A stretch of DNA of 64,000 nt from Pocillopora verrucosa. Taxonomy: Eukaryota > Cnidaria > Anthozoa > Scleractinia > Pocilloporidae. Of this stretch, positions 33,676 to 45,560 are shown piece by piece (position 1 is the stretch's first letter; the number at the start of each line of letters is the position of its first letter). The stretch is taken from the NCBI RefSeq assembly GCF_036669915.1, contig NC_089318.1:13644628-13708627 (forward strand). The letters run 5' to 3'. The notes under the pieces were generated by a model, which was not told where the DNA came from, searched no databases, and saw nothing but the letters and a program-made list of their open reading frames with translations. A program made the position numbers and the translations under genes.

Positions 33676-36600
33676 GTTAGTTTCAGTATGACTTACATCC
33701 AATTCATGTTTACCTTTGGTTCGTGTATTGGTTTTTTTTTTTTTTTAAGGAAGCGTTTAATTCAATAATAAGAATTCGTCATGAAGTCAGAAAATTAGCT
33801 TTATCCACCTATATTAACTGAAGAATCGTCGTTAAAATATTCAGTTATCAACGCACAGATAGTGCTTTGAAGAAGTATGACATTTTCGTGTACGAATGTG
33901 CATTAATTAAGTAAGAATTCTACAAAGCGAAACACGACGACTAAACTTCTGCCGATGAATTTGAACCCCCTTAGTCGTCTCCCTCCACTGACCATAGTTG
34001 TTCAGAGATTGCCGTCTTTCCGAAGATACCCGCCTTTAAAACAAGCCCTCAAAACAAGCAAAACAGAAATGAGATCATTTTCAATTTAAGAACAGTAGAG
34101 AATTTTTGCCGTGTTGACATACTCTCATAATAACACCCGAGACACTTTCGAGGGTTTGTATATCCCTTTTCTTGTAGAAATAAAATATACGAAGAAAAAA
34201 ATTCAAGTCTAATACAATTGATAATGAATTGTCACCTACCAAGTTTTCCGAAATTCTTAATATATCATCATAAGCAATAACGTTACGTTTAATGTATTAT
34301 TATTTCCATTTCAAAGACGTCTGCATCGCAGACCAGTGTCGTAATTTGGAGTTTGAGCCTGAGAAAGTATTTGAAGGGAAACGCCTTATAAACCACACAA
34401 TTCGCACCGTAGAAATAACAGTTTCCAGGTTCTGTGAAAACTTGTGTTATATGGAGCCCGACTGTGTCAGCATTAATCTTTATACACGGGGAGAAGGAAA
34501 TGGATATCATAAATGTGAACTGAACAATGCTACACATGAAGGACACGAAAAAAAGTTGATAGACCAAGAGATGTATTCTTATCACGCAGCTGAGGTAAAC
34601 TTAACTTTCAATTTAAGAGTAAGAGTGGTTTATTTTGTATTTCTTTTTAAAACTCTGAGTCTCGTGTTCACCTTTAACTACGAACTTGAGTTTCTTTCCC
34701 TCTTTCAAGACATTAGCGGTAATACTGAGCCTGTGCTCTTCACCAGAATCTCCTCAAAGAGAAAGCATTTCAAAGTTATTGGAGAAATATAGAAATAGAA
34801 GAACAACTATGATAACAAGGATAACGATGACAATATTGATGATGGTAGCGGTGCGGTTGACTATTAGTTGTTGAAAATGATTATAATGATGATAATGATA
34901 ATGACAATGACAACGGTTTGTTTTTTCTTTTAGAGCAATTGTGTTCAAAATCCTTGTCAGAACAATGCCACTTGTCAGAGCGGATTTACTAACAAAGGTT
35001 ATCGGTGTCTTTGTACCGCTGGATTTGAGGGTCCATTTTGCGAAAGAGGTAAACACAACTTCAATGTTGATATCTTGAGGTCTTTAGTTTAACAACAACA
35101 AGGAAAAACTTTACCACGCTTTTTAATCGGGTCTCGAAGAATAAAAGAGCTTTTTTTATCCTCATGTAGCTTAAAGCTCTCTTACTAGTCTGTAAGAATC
35201 GAACAACAACAGACCTTTGTTGTGGTTTCTTCACCAACCTAACTCAATAGCGAATTTTTGGTTTTTTGGCATTTCTTTTCGTCATCTCCCTTCTCCTTAT
35301 TAGGTCTTCACATCGCTTCTTCTGAGCTACACCGAAAGTGGGAAGAAACAATAGTAAAATTAATTAACCACAAAAACAAACAAAAAGATAATTAGCCACC
35401 TGTAGAACTTTTCGGGTTAAAAAAGAGGGAATATATGACTGTTTCGCAACTCATCAGTACTGCTTGTGACTTACAAGGACGCTGTTGATCGATTCATTTT
35501 GAATGTTTTTTTTTCACTTTGTACAAAGCAAAAATGACGTATAGTGATCACGAGAAAGCAAAAAATACGTTAACCACATTAAGAACAGCATGTGAAGGAG
35601 GCCTACCCAATTGTTGTTGTTTATACAGTCGTTGGTGCTTTTTATTTTTATTTTTTTGGGGGGGAAGGGGTATGATAATTTTGTTTTCATTTATTTGTTT
35701 ATTTTTTTTTCTTTAGACATCAACGAATGTGTTCGTGAGCTGTACAAATGCAGTTCTGATGCGTTTTGCAACAATACCAAAGGGTCTTACAACTGTACAT
35801 GTAAACCTGGATTCACTGGAAATGGAAGAGAATGTAAAGGTAAACGTTGGGGTCGAAATATAGAGGAAATCAGCTGGTTAAAAGTCTAAGTAAGAATTTT
35901 GACACATCGGCGATAGCACTACTCTTGTACTGAGCCTTGTAACCCTTATAAGTGTCTAAGTCCCTCTTCCGTCTAGTGTTTTAAAACGTTTGCAAATCCT
36001 GGTAAGGAGAAAGTATCGAATTCGGTTTTCGCATGAAATCACGATTTATGAAACGTTGTGTCTGTGTCTGCGTGATCTCCCTCGTCCTTTGGCTTCAGAA
36101 GACAACTCAGATCTCGGTGCTGATAATTCAAGATATCATACTCAACCTCACCTAGTAATTGCTTATTAGCTTAAAACTTTTATTCATCTCCTTTTTTTCT
36201 TTTTTTTGCAATTGGTAAGTGCCTCTGAACCACATTCATCGATGATTCTTAATCGTTTGAGAGTTCTCTTCGAGTAAAATCATAAAATACGAGATACAAG
36301 GTGGCATCTGTTGCAGCTTATACTGTTACTATTATCAGCCAGATTTGAAACTAAATGCCCAAAAAAAATAATTAATTGTTTTGCAAACACAACTAGTAAT
36401 AAACTTGGATTAAAAACTGGATGAAAGTATCCATTTTTTATTAAGATAACAACGATCGATCCTCTCCCGACGCTGTTTCTTATCAATTAAGAAAATATAT
36501 AAAACATACATGCCACCAAATAAAGTGAATGAAAACTAAGAATTCTTTCCAGCCAAAAAGCAGAGCTTGAAACAGGATAAAATTCTTCTGCCAATCAATC

Positions 36601-38661
36601 AGAGTGTAGTCAATATAGTTTCCCAATGATGGATTAAGATGGAGCTAAAACAAGTTTGCAGTTTCTTCTAATCAAAGGTATTTTTAAACTTCTTGCAGGA
36701 GCTTCCTCGTGTAGAGAAATTCATGACATGCAAGTAGATTTGATTTTCGATATTATATTCATAGTACATCAAATATCGCGCTTGCCCGCATAATAGTTGA
36801 AGCCCATCACGGCGGAGAAAGTCCTCCTTTACACCTTGATTCATTTCAGTAGAGTGCATAACTGTCATCACAGAAGAAGTGAAAAATATCCTTTGCCCTC
36901 GGACACCTGTTTGATTCCAGGACAAATAACCGAGCATTGTTGTTATGAAGGCTGGTGCTTATATTTCGCAGATATTGACGTCTGAAGGATCAACTTTTCC
37001 TTTGCTTATTTGTTGAATCATTATTATTATTATCGCTCTGTATCTTTCCCATTATCATCTTCATTGCCACCGTTGTAGCTATGATAGTTATTTTTATAAG
37101 CTCAAGTTTTATTTCTCCATCATTGTTCTCACTATTAATTGTATTTTTTTTTATTTTGATTCGAAAGATCCAACGTGAGTGGTGTGGTTACCCTTCTTGT
37201 TGACTCCCAACCATTGTCCGTTTTCTGTCACATGGGAAATTTTGGGTGTGGAGACGGAGGATGGACGCCAGTCATGAAGATTGCCGGCAATGAGGTGCAT
37301 ACTTTAGCTAACTAATTATCTCGTGTATAAACCCGCCCTCTTTCAAAACGTTGCAAGTTAAAAAAAGTGCATGTTACTTATGTATGCCATTTTTTTTTCA
37401 TCGAGAAGGTAATACATGAAGTACAGACTTCGTTTAGGACTTATTGTGTGTAGTGACTGTTGAAAAAGGATGAAAAATAATTTATAAATATATGCTATCA
37501 TATTTGTCTCAATTATATTATTAACAGCTAGATAAGAAATACACAGCATTACGATCATGATTCGGTTAAAAGCTGTTCGGAACAAAGAACATATCTTATC
37601 TGAGTTAAAGTTCCACACAAGTTAATTGATGTGTAGATATTACACTGATTTAAAGAGCTGTCATTACTCATCCCCTAAACAGCGGGAAGGGTGGGGGATA
37701 GGTAGAGAAGGATTCTTGGAGGACTGTAGAACATTTAGTGCCATTTTACTTGCCAACGATTTTATCGTGACACAACCACACTCAAATTTTTTTCTATATG
37801 CAAAGAGATCTGAATTTCGTTAAAGAATAGCAACGTCTATCATCCTTCATTCACTTCACAAATGATTATCATTTCAATGAGTCTTGATTGGCGTGCAAAT
37901 GAAAACAAAGAAAAGCTCCTTATAACTAGATACATATGTCATGCAATGATCTACGGCGCCGGGTATTATTGGATATAATTGATGTTGGTAATTACGACAC
38001 AATGTCGTAAATACCAAGGTCAATTCATCGGTAAAACAAATGAGTAATGGATCAATAAATGCAGATACACGACAGGACTTCGACAGAAAATATCCATTAA
38101 TTCGGAGTTAATAAAAAAAAATTAATTGCTCATTTATATCAGACCACCTTCCATTATAAGGCGGATTACTGGATAAATTACCAAGGATACAATCTTCCCG
38201 GAGGAGAGACTGGGTTCGACGGACAAGAATCAAAGCTACCCACCTACTGGAACACATCCTTCTCCAGGATCTGTCTCGGTATGAAGACCCACCAACAGCT
38301 CAGGTTCATTGTCATCCACAAGCAGGCTGACTCTCTGTACTCACTGATCGCTGATGGCCAATACCGCGCCACCTCACTGGGTCGTGACGTGTGGAAAGGG
38401 TTGATTGGTTCGCAAGGCTCATTACAGTACAAATGCAACAAAGAAGGGTTCAATGTCGTTTGTAGTCACATTCAAGCTTCTAAATGCAGAATTGGTATTG
38501 TTGGCAACAACGAGAATGAGTGTGACTCGTGCGACTCAAGGATCGGACTTGGCACAGGAGGTCACCATGACGATTCAAACACGTGTGGTAACGAGGCCGC
38601 GGCTAATCCAGATAATGGAGACAAACACATCAAAGTCATGGGATACATCTTGGTCCAGTAA
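33603..38661 (+). CDS. Secreted PAN-EGF-EGF_CA protein with coral matrix-type C-terminal module (gene 2, complete)
   Basis: Seven exons join with consistent phases into 1266 nt, 421 residues: 33603-33675 (signal peptide), 34317-34594 (PAN/apple), 34934-35048 (EGF), 35717-35839 (calcium-binding EGF), 36699-36729 (linker), 37168-37294 and 38143-38661 (C-terminal module, TAA stop). All junctions are GT-AG except a GC donor after the linker. The protein should be secreted or extracellular-matrix bound. The C-terminal module starts with CHMGNFGCGDGGWTPVMK, reminiscent of fibrinogen/intelectin-type domains, and continues with ICLGMK, LIADGQYRATSLGRD and CDSCDSRIGLGTGG; I recall the same block in coral 'uncharacterized skeletal organic matrix protein 5' and its anthozoan relatives. 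A role in matrix or mineral-associated tissue is inference from that. It is the only copy in the window with every expected exon open. Confidence 0.82.
34317..34594 (+). CDS. Gene 2 exon: PAN/apple domain
   Basis: 278 nt, phase 1 to 0. Encodes [14 protein letters not shown] at the start, [17 protein letters not shown] in the middle (the spaced Cys typical of PAN domains) and KCELNNATH near the end. PAN domains bind proteins or sugars outside the cell. Donor GTAAAC. Confidence 0.9.
34934..35048 (+). CDS. Gene 2 exon: EGF-like module
   Basis: 115 nt, phase 0 to 1. Six Cys in EGF spacing: [16 protein letters not shown] then [14 protein letters not shown]. It lacks the DxNE calcium-binding start. 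Donor GTAAAC. Confidence 0.92.
35717..35839 (+). CDS. Gene 2 exon: calcium-binding EGF
   Basis: 123 nt, phase 1-1. Starts DINEC (calcium site), contains [10 protein letters not shown] (Asn/Asp hydroxylation consensus C-x-N-x4-Y-x-C) and ends [13 protein letters not shown]. Exons of this exact length and phase are repeated many times in gene 3. Confidence 0.93.
36699..36729 (+). CDS. Gene 2 exon: linker with GC donor
   Basis: 31 nt, phase 1 to 2, encoding GASSCREIHD plus two bases. The acceptor is CTTGCAG. The downstream C-terminal exon needs a phase-2 partner, and the only donor that gives it here is T|GCAAGT, which matches the rare GC-AG donor consensus. The equivalent exon at 46,461-46,497 (SCKELYEVY) has a normal GT donor, supporting the placement. 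Confidence 0.65.
37168..37294 (+). CDS. Gene 2 exon: C-terminal module, first part
   Basis: 127 nt, phase 2 to 0. Encodes SNVSGVVTLLVDSQPLSV then CHMGNFGCGDGGWTPVMKIA. Two further copies occur at 46,900-47,026 (with stops) and 54,108-54,234 (minus, open). Acceptor CGAAAG, donor GTGCAT (weak). Confidence 0.88.
38143..38661 (+). CDS. Gene 2 exon: C-terminal module, second part and stop
   Basis: 519 nt, phase 0, ending VMGYILVQ and TAA at 38,659-38,661. Contains YNLPGGETGFDGQESKLPTY, ICLGMK, SLYSLIADGQYRATSLGRD and a Cys-rich stretch CDSCDSRIG. The same-length exon occurs at 47,783-48,301. Confidence 0.93.
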   Translation, partial: TTFHYKADYWINYQGYNLPGGETGFDGQESKLPTYWNTSFSRICLGMKTHQQLRFIVIHKQADSLYSLIADGQYRATSLGRDVWKGLIGSQGSLQYKCNKEGFNVVCSHIQASKCRIGIVGNNENECDSCDSRIGLGTGGHHDDSNTCGNEAAANPDNGDKHIKVMGYILVQ

Positions 38662-39105
38662 ATATGACTAAAAAAATAATATTAAGTTAAATTGTTTCTA
38701 TACAGATTTGCCTGTTTCAAGCGCAACCCCTCGGATAGGGACTTATATCTGCGCGTAACTTTAGTTTTACCCTGGATCAATCTCTGGCCATTCTTTCTAT
38801 TAAGTCTAAAAAGGTAAATTTGAGAGTTTAAACATTCTTTCATGTAAAACGGCATATCAAATAGCATTTAAATAGTCTGATAACAGAGTTGTCCAACTCG
38901 CTTACTGTGTCGTAGAAAATATCATTAGCAGATAACTTTTTTTCTAATATTATCCCACAATTTCAGAAGGTGAAGAGGTGGAAGGGTCAAAATCTCTCCC
39001 CCCTGCGTTTTGACTCTAATTTGTGTCGTAAATATCCTTAAAAGGGTCAATTTGAAAAAGAACAGTTATGCTTTGTGGCCTAAATGAAAATTAAAACGAT
39101 ACTTT

Positions 39106-39111
39106 AATAAA
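39106..39111 (+). terminator. Poly(A) signal candidate for gene 2
   Basis: AATAAA about 445 bases after the stop codon, conserved in position and context in the flank of the truncated C-terminal copy (13,856-13,861). Confidence 0.55.
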
Positions 39112-39811
39112 GTAGACTAGTTTGTTCGTGTATTGTCTTTCGTTGCTTTCAGTGAGATGTAGATGCACAGTTCTGGACTTATCAATAACTACCTTGGACT
39201 TCCTGCTAAGATATAACAATCTTCCGTAACTAATATAATCTTATCTCTCCACCACATCGCCCGTTTTACATAGGTTCCCTCTTTTATACGCTCTTTCCAC
39301 TCTACAACTTTATTTACCCTTTCGGATTCACATAGAAAACAGTGTGGAGAATATACATACTGATTTTAGGACGTAAAGGACTAACCTTGCAATAGATTGG
39401 CATACCACCCAACGGGATTTATTACTGATTTATTGATTCTTTTAAGAGAAATTACTCATTTGTGAGCATTTTCTTGCATAGCCGACAGTTTGCATGTGTT
39501 CAATTTGAGAGTCCTTTGCCTCTTTGGGTTATTATTCTTAGGTCTGACAGGCCCCTGTGATAACCTTGTTGTTGGTTTTTATTGCTCTAAAATAAAGAGC
39601 TTTCAAAATACTCTGGTTTGGTTTAAAAGACCTCAAGCAAAGGATACCGTGGACTTAAATCACACTTGATCTCACAGCCACTGATGATGCTCTCTATCTC
39701 CATGCAAGGCCATAAAGTAGTAATTTTCATGTAAACCTCATGAAGTTGCAGTATTAGTAAAAACCTGATCATAAAGGGCCAATAAGCTGGAAGTTTCTCA
39801 TGACTGGCTTC

Positions 39812-41844
39812 TCACTGAAAACAAATTGACCCTAAAGCTGTCCTTTTTTTAGCAGCACACTGGTCACAAACTCTGACTGGGTGATCCCAGCCTCTATAAG
39901 TCACAGGTCTCCTACTTTCTGAGCAGTTACTGCAAACACCCATACCACAGGCTCGGCAGTGACGTTTGGTATCACTTCCCTTGAATTCAGTTTAGCAACA
40001 ATTACAGGCTAAAATTTGACTGTTTGGTACCCAGTATCCTGGCCTTGCTATATCAGTGATGAACCCCTTAGGGTAAACAATGGCTGTTTTTAAAACACCC
40101 ACAGCGGACTGAACAACCTCTATTACAATTCTGGCAGCTACTGGTCCAAAAGGGTTTTCAGAATACAGACTTTGGACGTCTTCAGGGTGCACAATTTCTT
40201 GAGGAGTTTCCTCTTCTAGAGCATCCGATAAATCACTGTTCAAAAGAGCACAAAATAGGTATTTAATATTGAGGAGAACTCACAATCAAGCTTAGCCCTT
40301 CACCTCACGATCTAAGTGTTAATTCTCCCCTTTAGCTGCGACAAATTTCTCTCTAAATTGATTACAAGAGTTTGGTGGCAGGTCAAGATAAAAACATCTG
40401 GCTGATAAGTTTGAGTACTCTCATTATCTACTTGCTTGATAATGTATGGATATCATAGAGCGAAGTTAAATGTTAATCACTTCTGGGAGTTAAAGTTCTG
40501 GATTAGTGTTTTACTGTTAATTTATTTCAAATGACAACCTTACTTTAAGTCACATGTGGGTTGAGGCTGAGCCTCCACAGTTGACGTTTTTCCAAAACAG
40601 CTCTCACACACTCTCACTTGTTACTCACCCCAGCCTCGTTCTGGTACAGGTTTCTTATTGGTTGAACATGCATCACAGCCCCACCTCCACAGGCGTGACA
40701 GTGGTGCTTAGTCTTCCCGTCGCTGAATATTTGACGGCATACCTGACAAGCCTAAAAGATAAGAAATAAGACAGAAGAAGAAGTTAGGACATTTTTTGAC
40801 TAATTTGACTTTTAAATTTGTTTCAACCAAAATTTGATGAATAGAGAGGGTAAGTTTCTCATAAATGAAGCTGTGGCACTGCGTCAATGAAGAGGTATTA
40901 CATGATAATTTGGTTTTATCGACTGAGTTAATAATGCAAATCGGCCACTGTAAAGGGTTTCCTTATTTTTATTTTATTCATATTTGTATTTTGTTTTTTT
41001 GTCTTTCTTTTTTTTTTCTTCATTTTGAGCCCTAAACTTCATCGTGTATGACTACAATGTAGAGGCAGTTCACTACAAACTGAGCCAAGTTTTTTTAAAC
41101 TTACTGTTATTTCAGAATTTGCGATCAATTAATCTGGAGCCACTCTGTCTGTGATCCAGTTGGTCACTGCCTGACTGGAAGGAGTACCGAGATTGCTAAC
41201 TGCGTCAGTTACATGGCTGAAATGATCCAAAAACCGTCTGGCCGCATGGCCTCCATCCAGCTTCGCAAAAACTTGCTGAATACAAAAAGTGTGTTACAAT
41301 AAAAGATGCAAAAGACTATTTTCTTCTTGAAATGGCTGGAGCTTGTTGGTCAAAAACCTTTCATTTATTATACTTGTCCAGTTAAAACTCATAGAAAACT
41401 GAAATATATTGTTTTGTTTCAACTTCATTCTATAAAAGGGATAGCCCACACCTTCTATTGCTTTACTGCCCTAATAACCCTCTTGGGATGTTGTGAACAC
41501 TAGAAAAGTTTATCAATCACTTGCCTCCGGTTTGTGATTTACTAATTTTTCATGTGTTCTCCCAACATACTGGATGGTTATTACGCTGATAAACCAATAG
41601 GAAGTGTGTTATATTACTCAAATACAAATTAAGAGTCTGTTTCTGTAAGCAATGTCATAGATTTTCATGAATTATTGGGAAAAAAGTGGCTGGATTTATC
41701 TTCAGTAGTCGAGCATTAAACCTCACCCCAGGCCATGCATGGCGAAGCTCAGTCCGGACCACAGTCTTAACTGGGTATTTATTTCCAAACCAGTTCTGAC
41801 GGCTACGATAGATTACACCACATCCTGGGCACTCCAGAACATAT
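39812..41844 (-). pseudogene. ZFYVE1: ZFYVE1-like pseudogene, copy 2, C-terminal half
   Basis: Exons on minus: 41727-41844 (VLECPGCGVIYRSRQNWFGN to RTELRHAWPG, intact with a GTGAGG donor), 41105-41275, 40544-40751 (first FYVE finger) and 39812-40235 (second FYVE finger, last exon). Lesions differ from those in copy 1: the second exon has TAA in place of the Tyr before W/L-PN, the first finger has a one-base deletion after KHHCHACGGG and then a stop, and the second finger has TAA between CNCC and TEFKG. The convergent position behind gene 2 appears to be the ancestral arrangement. The N-terminal half is absent here too, so the unit that was duplicated contained only the 3' part of the gene. 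Confidence 0.87.
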
Positions 41845-44800
41845 CTGCCGATAACAGGTTTAGTGAATCTGAGATTACAGTGAAAACTAATTGAACCCTT
41901 TACACCCTAACATCAGCATGCATATTATTCATTTTGTTCTCTGCAAATTAAATAGTACTGGCATGGAGAATTTGTTTTAAGAGAGCTCCCTTATTGGGAG
42001 TCATTTTGTTTCTTTGCATGACCTTGAAGAATTAGCTGCTAGTTAGTCTTAGGGGTCAAAAGGTATGACTTGTAAATCTGCTGACTTAAGGAATTGAATG
42101 CTGGCGCATGTTTCCATAAAAACCAGACTAGTTTGGCTTCCTATAAATACAGAGTTTTATTTTTGTTGCTGAATGGAAGGTCTCAAGAAATCGACAAAAA
42201 GGTTTAACGATCACCTGTTGAGTACCTCAAACCCGCAAAAACAGTAGGATAAAGAAAACAGTTAGCTGTGTGGGTGCCATCATTTTGATAAGGGTCTTTG
42301 TTCTTGCAATGATTTTCAGCTGAAGTGTTCTCGCGAAACAACAATAAAAAATGAAAGAATCATCGAAAGTATGTTTGTCTCGTTGCATGAAAGTGTTGGT
42401 TCCTAGCAAGTGGGCCAGTCAAACATGATATTAAGCAGATGGTGACAATTTTTCTAGTCACACTATTCTTGAAGAAGTTTACAAAATGTAGTTTATTACT
42501 TCTTACTAGTAATCTACTGGAAGACAGACGAATAGATAGCGTCACCACTGACCATTTTTGCTTCTTTATTACATAGAAAAAGTAGATTCAAAGTCGTCGT
42601 GGGTCCGTTCAATGGTAGATTTAACGAAACATCAGTGATTCACTCAGCTGCACCTTGTGTAGTGCATGCTATGATTTGTTATTGAAAAGGTGCACGGTAA
42701 CATGGAATCCATTTTTTTTAAAGCAGAGCAAGTTAGAGAGGAGATATGAACAGAATAAAGGATACTGAACGCGTCTAGAGAAATTTGCTAATGAATTCCA
42801 GCGTTTACAAGAGGTCTTGCATGTTTTCGATCTATTAATAGTTACGAATTCTAAATAAAATCATATTTTCCCATGTCAGTATAATGTCTCAAATAATAGA
42901 CACAACTAAATTGTAGCAACTAGTGTTGCACAGCAAATAGAGCACTCTTATCCATGCGGTCCCTGAAGTTCACGCAGTTGTCTTGAGCACCTTACACGTC
43001 CTGACGAAACCTTTTTTAAAACTTAGAATGCCGCTATTTTTCTAAGAGTGATTACTAGTGTTTCCAAATTCCTAAATAATTACATAACCCGTCTGTGCTA
43101 AACTCAGATAAATTGTAAAATTACAATAGGATTCTGCTTCTAAACAACTGATATGATAAATGATGCGACCAGATTTCAGTTGGCTTGACTGAAAGAGCAA
43201 TGTGGAGAAACTCATTAAACTCGCAATACTCCCCTAGGTTATTAAAGGGCAGAGACCCATCGCTAATTTCATATACATATACCAGGGATATACATCAACT
43301 GGAATTCGAAGAAACTAAGAGAATTTTACAAGACTTCCTTGCTCTTTAAAGCTTCACAACACTCGGGAATTTAAGTCAACATAATAAATTCTCAATGCAA
43401 GTCTCCAAAGAAAATCCTGCAGATACAATCCTGACTGTAAATCTCGAATTTGAATGTTGTATGAAAAGTTTGAATCTCAAATGTAAATATCAAATGCAAG
43501 TACACTTTGTGAATTGAATGTTAATCAAAATAACAGCTTCAAAGCATGGCTTAAATTTGTCTTTTGGTTCAATACTCGTTTAATTTTACTTAATTGGCAC
43601 TAAAATTTGGCATTTTGCCCAGTGTTTTTAAATAGTAATGGTTATGCGATCAAAAAATCAGGTCTCGGTTGTTCGAAGGGCGACAAACAATATCCAACGG
43701 ATTAATAATGCAAAAGTGTTTTTAAAGAATGGAAATAAGTAATTGTAATAATCCAGTGAAAGTACTGAGGGTGAACGATCTCATTGTAGATGATGTGAGC
43801 ATTAGTGAAATACTAGCGGCCACCTATCATTCTGGCCATATCGTATGATCCTTTGTAAAATTACTGAGTTCTTGTACTCATTGTGTCATATGATCTTAAG
43901 TAAAGTTACTGACAACCAGCTGACGAGGCACAAAGTCTGATATTTTTTTCCAACTTTCTAGAAACTTTCGATAAGACAATGGAAACACTTGAAATGTGTA
44001 GACTCGAGTGTAGATCTGCTATGTCTCAATTTATTCCAAAACGATTACATCTTCAAGCGATTAGATATCTTGTATACAAGACCTATTTTTCATCTTCATA
44101 CAATCAACTACACCGTTTGAATGTAAAGTAAATTTCAATCAGTTTGTGTAATCTTACATCAGTCACATTGTACAAACATTTCACCGGAAATCTTTATAGC
44201 AGTGAGTGTTGAGAAAAAGTATTTGTAAATCGCATTTCCATGCTCTTTCTTGGGGCCTCTGTTTTGAACCAAGTTTGTTTGCATTGTCTGCTGAGTGTTA
44301 CTTTTCATCACCATTCTCGTCCCTGTTTCAAATTCGTTCAATCTTTTCTTATTCTCGTATTTTCTGAAAATAAGCTATACATTTTTCCATCATTGTCTTC
44401 ATTCAATATTTGACCTGGATCAATATAAGACCTTATTAATCAGCAAGATTAATAAAGCAAAGAGAAAGCTAGAAAAGGAATTTGAAAAAAACTCATTTGA
44501 GAATTTTTTGCATCCAGCCATTTTTTTTTAACCAGTGTAACTTGGGGTGATGGCTCTCTACGCTAAACATTTAAATTTTTGTCCATTTCACGGTTATCAT
44601 TTAATTTTTTCGGTTGCGCTAAAATATATTTACGATTAACTTTTTTTTTCACCACTAACGATTAAAATTTGTCGGTACTTTCGTTTAACTGCTAATTTGT
44701 TTTGCCGTTTTCATTTAAAGGTTAGCTTAATTGAGACCCTCTTAGAAGGAATTCTCTCAGCTTTCCCTAATGTACCTCAGATTAAAAGCTATTTAGAACC

Positions 44801-45226
44801 CATGTTCTAAACGGTCTTTCAAAGCATTTCGATTTCGTTTTTACCGAACATAGAGATGCTGGTCAATAAGCGGGGTGGGTAGGTTCATGCAAAAATTTAA
44901 GCTACGGCTTGTTGAAAGCCGTTTTCCTTGAAATTGCATCAATTTTTTTTGTGCTTTAGCACAGACGTTGAACATACATGTCCAATGTAGTTGAACAAAT
45001 CAAGTCGGTGTCGATTGTATCAAAGATAGAGAAAAAGCGACTTAATTTGTGCCTGGTTTCATCATTACTTTGGGTGCATGCGCAACACGAGGAACAGTTT
45101 TCCTATGCTGATACTCCTCTGTAATGTTAATCATATATTCAAAGTTTAAAAATAAAAAAAAATGAAAAACAACCAATCACAGCAGAGCATCATGCTTTAT
45201 AAGATCACGCATGACCAGTCGACCTC
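41845..45226. other. Flank of ZFYVE1-like copy 2 and unassigned interval
   Basis: Up to about 42,160 this aligns with the intron and flank at 4,450-4,790. From there to 45,226 I find no gene. A short minus-strand hydrophobic start near 42,285 (MMAPTQLTVFFILLFLRV) is followed at once by a stop and is not called. Confidence 0.55.
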
Positions 45227-45270
45227 ATCGCCTGAAGAAGACTAGCAGTATGCAGTCGAAACGTCGCGAT
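45227..45270 (+). ncRNA. Hammerhead-ribozyme-like motif
   Basis: Stem I ATCGC/GCGAT (5 bp), core CTGAAGA at 45,232-45,238, stem II GACT/AGTC, GAAA at 45,258-45,261, then CGTC with GTC at 45,263-45,265. Stem III is only ACGT, self-complementary, as in the motif at 14,668. An extra A precedes stem II, also as there. It may be the end of a degraded Penelope-like element; no coding part is nearby. Confidence 0.55.
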
Positions 45271-45560
45271 CTACATCACACGTGACTACATCGTGAGACA
45301 AACGAAAAACTTAGCCTTTTTATTGTTATTCACCACAATGAATAACCACAACCTTTTCCACGAAATGTTCAAAGTTGTTTTAAGAGAATTGTTTACATTC
45401 ATAACAAGCCGGCCAAAACACGATCAACAGAATATCAAATAGTTCGTCGCACGGGTGAGCGCAAATGCTGTAGGAATAAGATGTGGAAATTGACCCCAAT
45501 CTTATATGCTGGAGTTCTCACTCCAAACGGATGACCACTATAGTTATATAAATGTAAACA

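Larger units (their letters stand above)
30853..35500. repeat. Large direct duplication, copy 1 (partner 57,706-61,560)
   Basis: The whole stretch from the first candidate exon through the first EGF exon and beyond is colinear with 57,706-61,560 and about 90 percent alike by eye, with one tandem duplication extra in this copy (31,400-32,960) and small indels. Confidence 0.88.

Noticed and set aside
42238..42300. Minus-strand hydrophobic start MMAPTQLTVFFILLFLRV
   Set aside because: Looks like a signal peptide but meets a TGA at once, and no matching downstream exon follows on that strand. It may be a frameshifted signal-peptide exon, but support is too thin.
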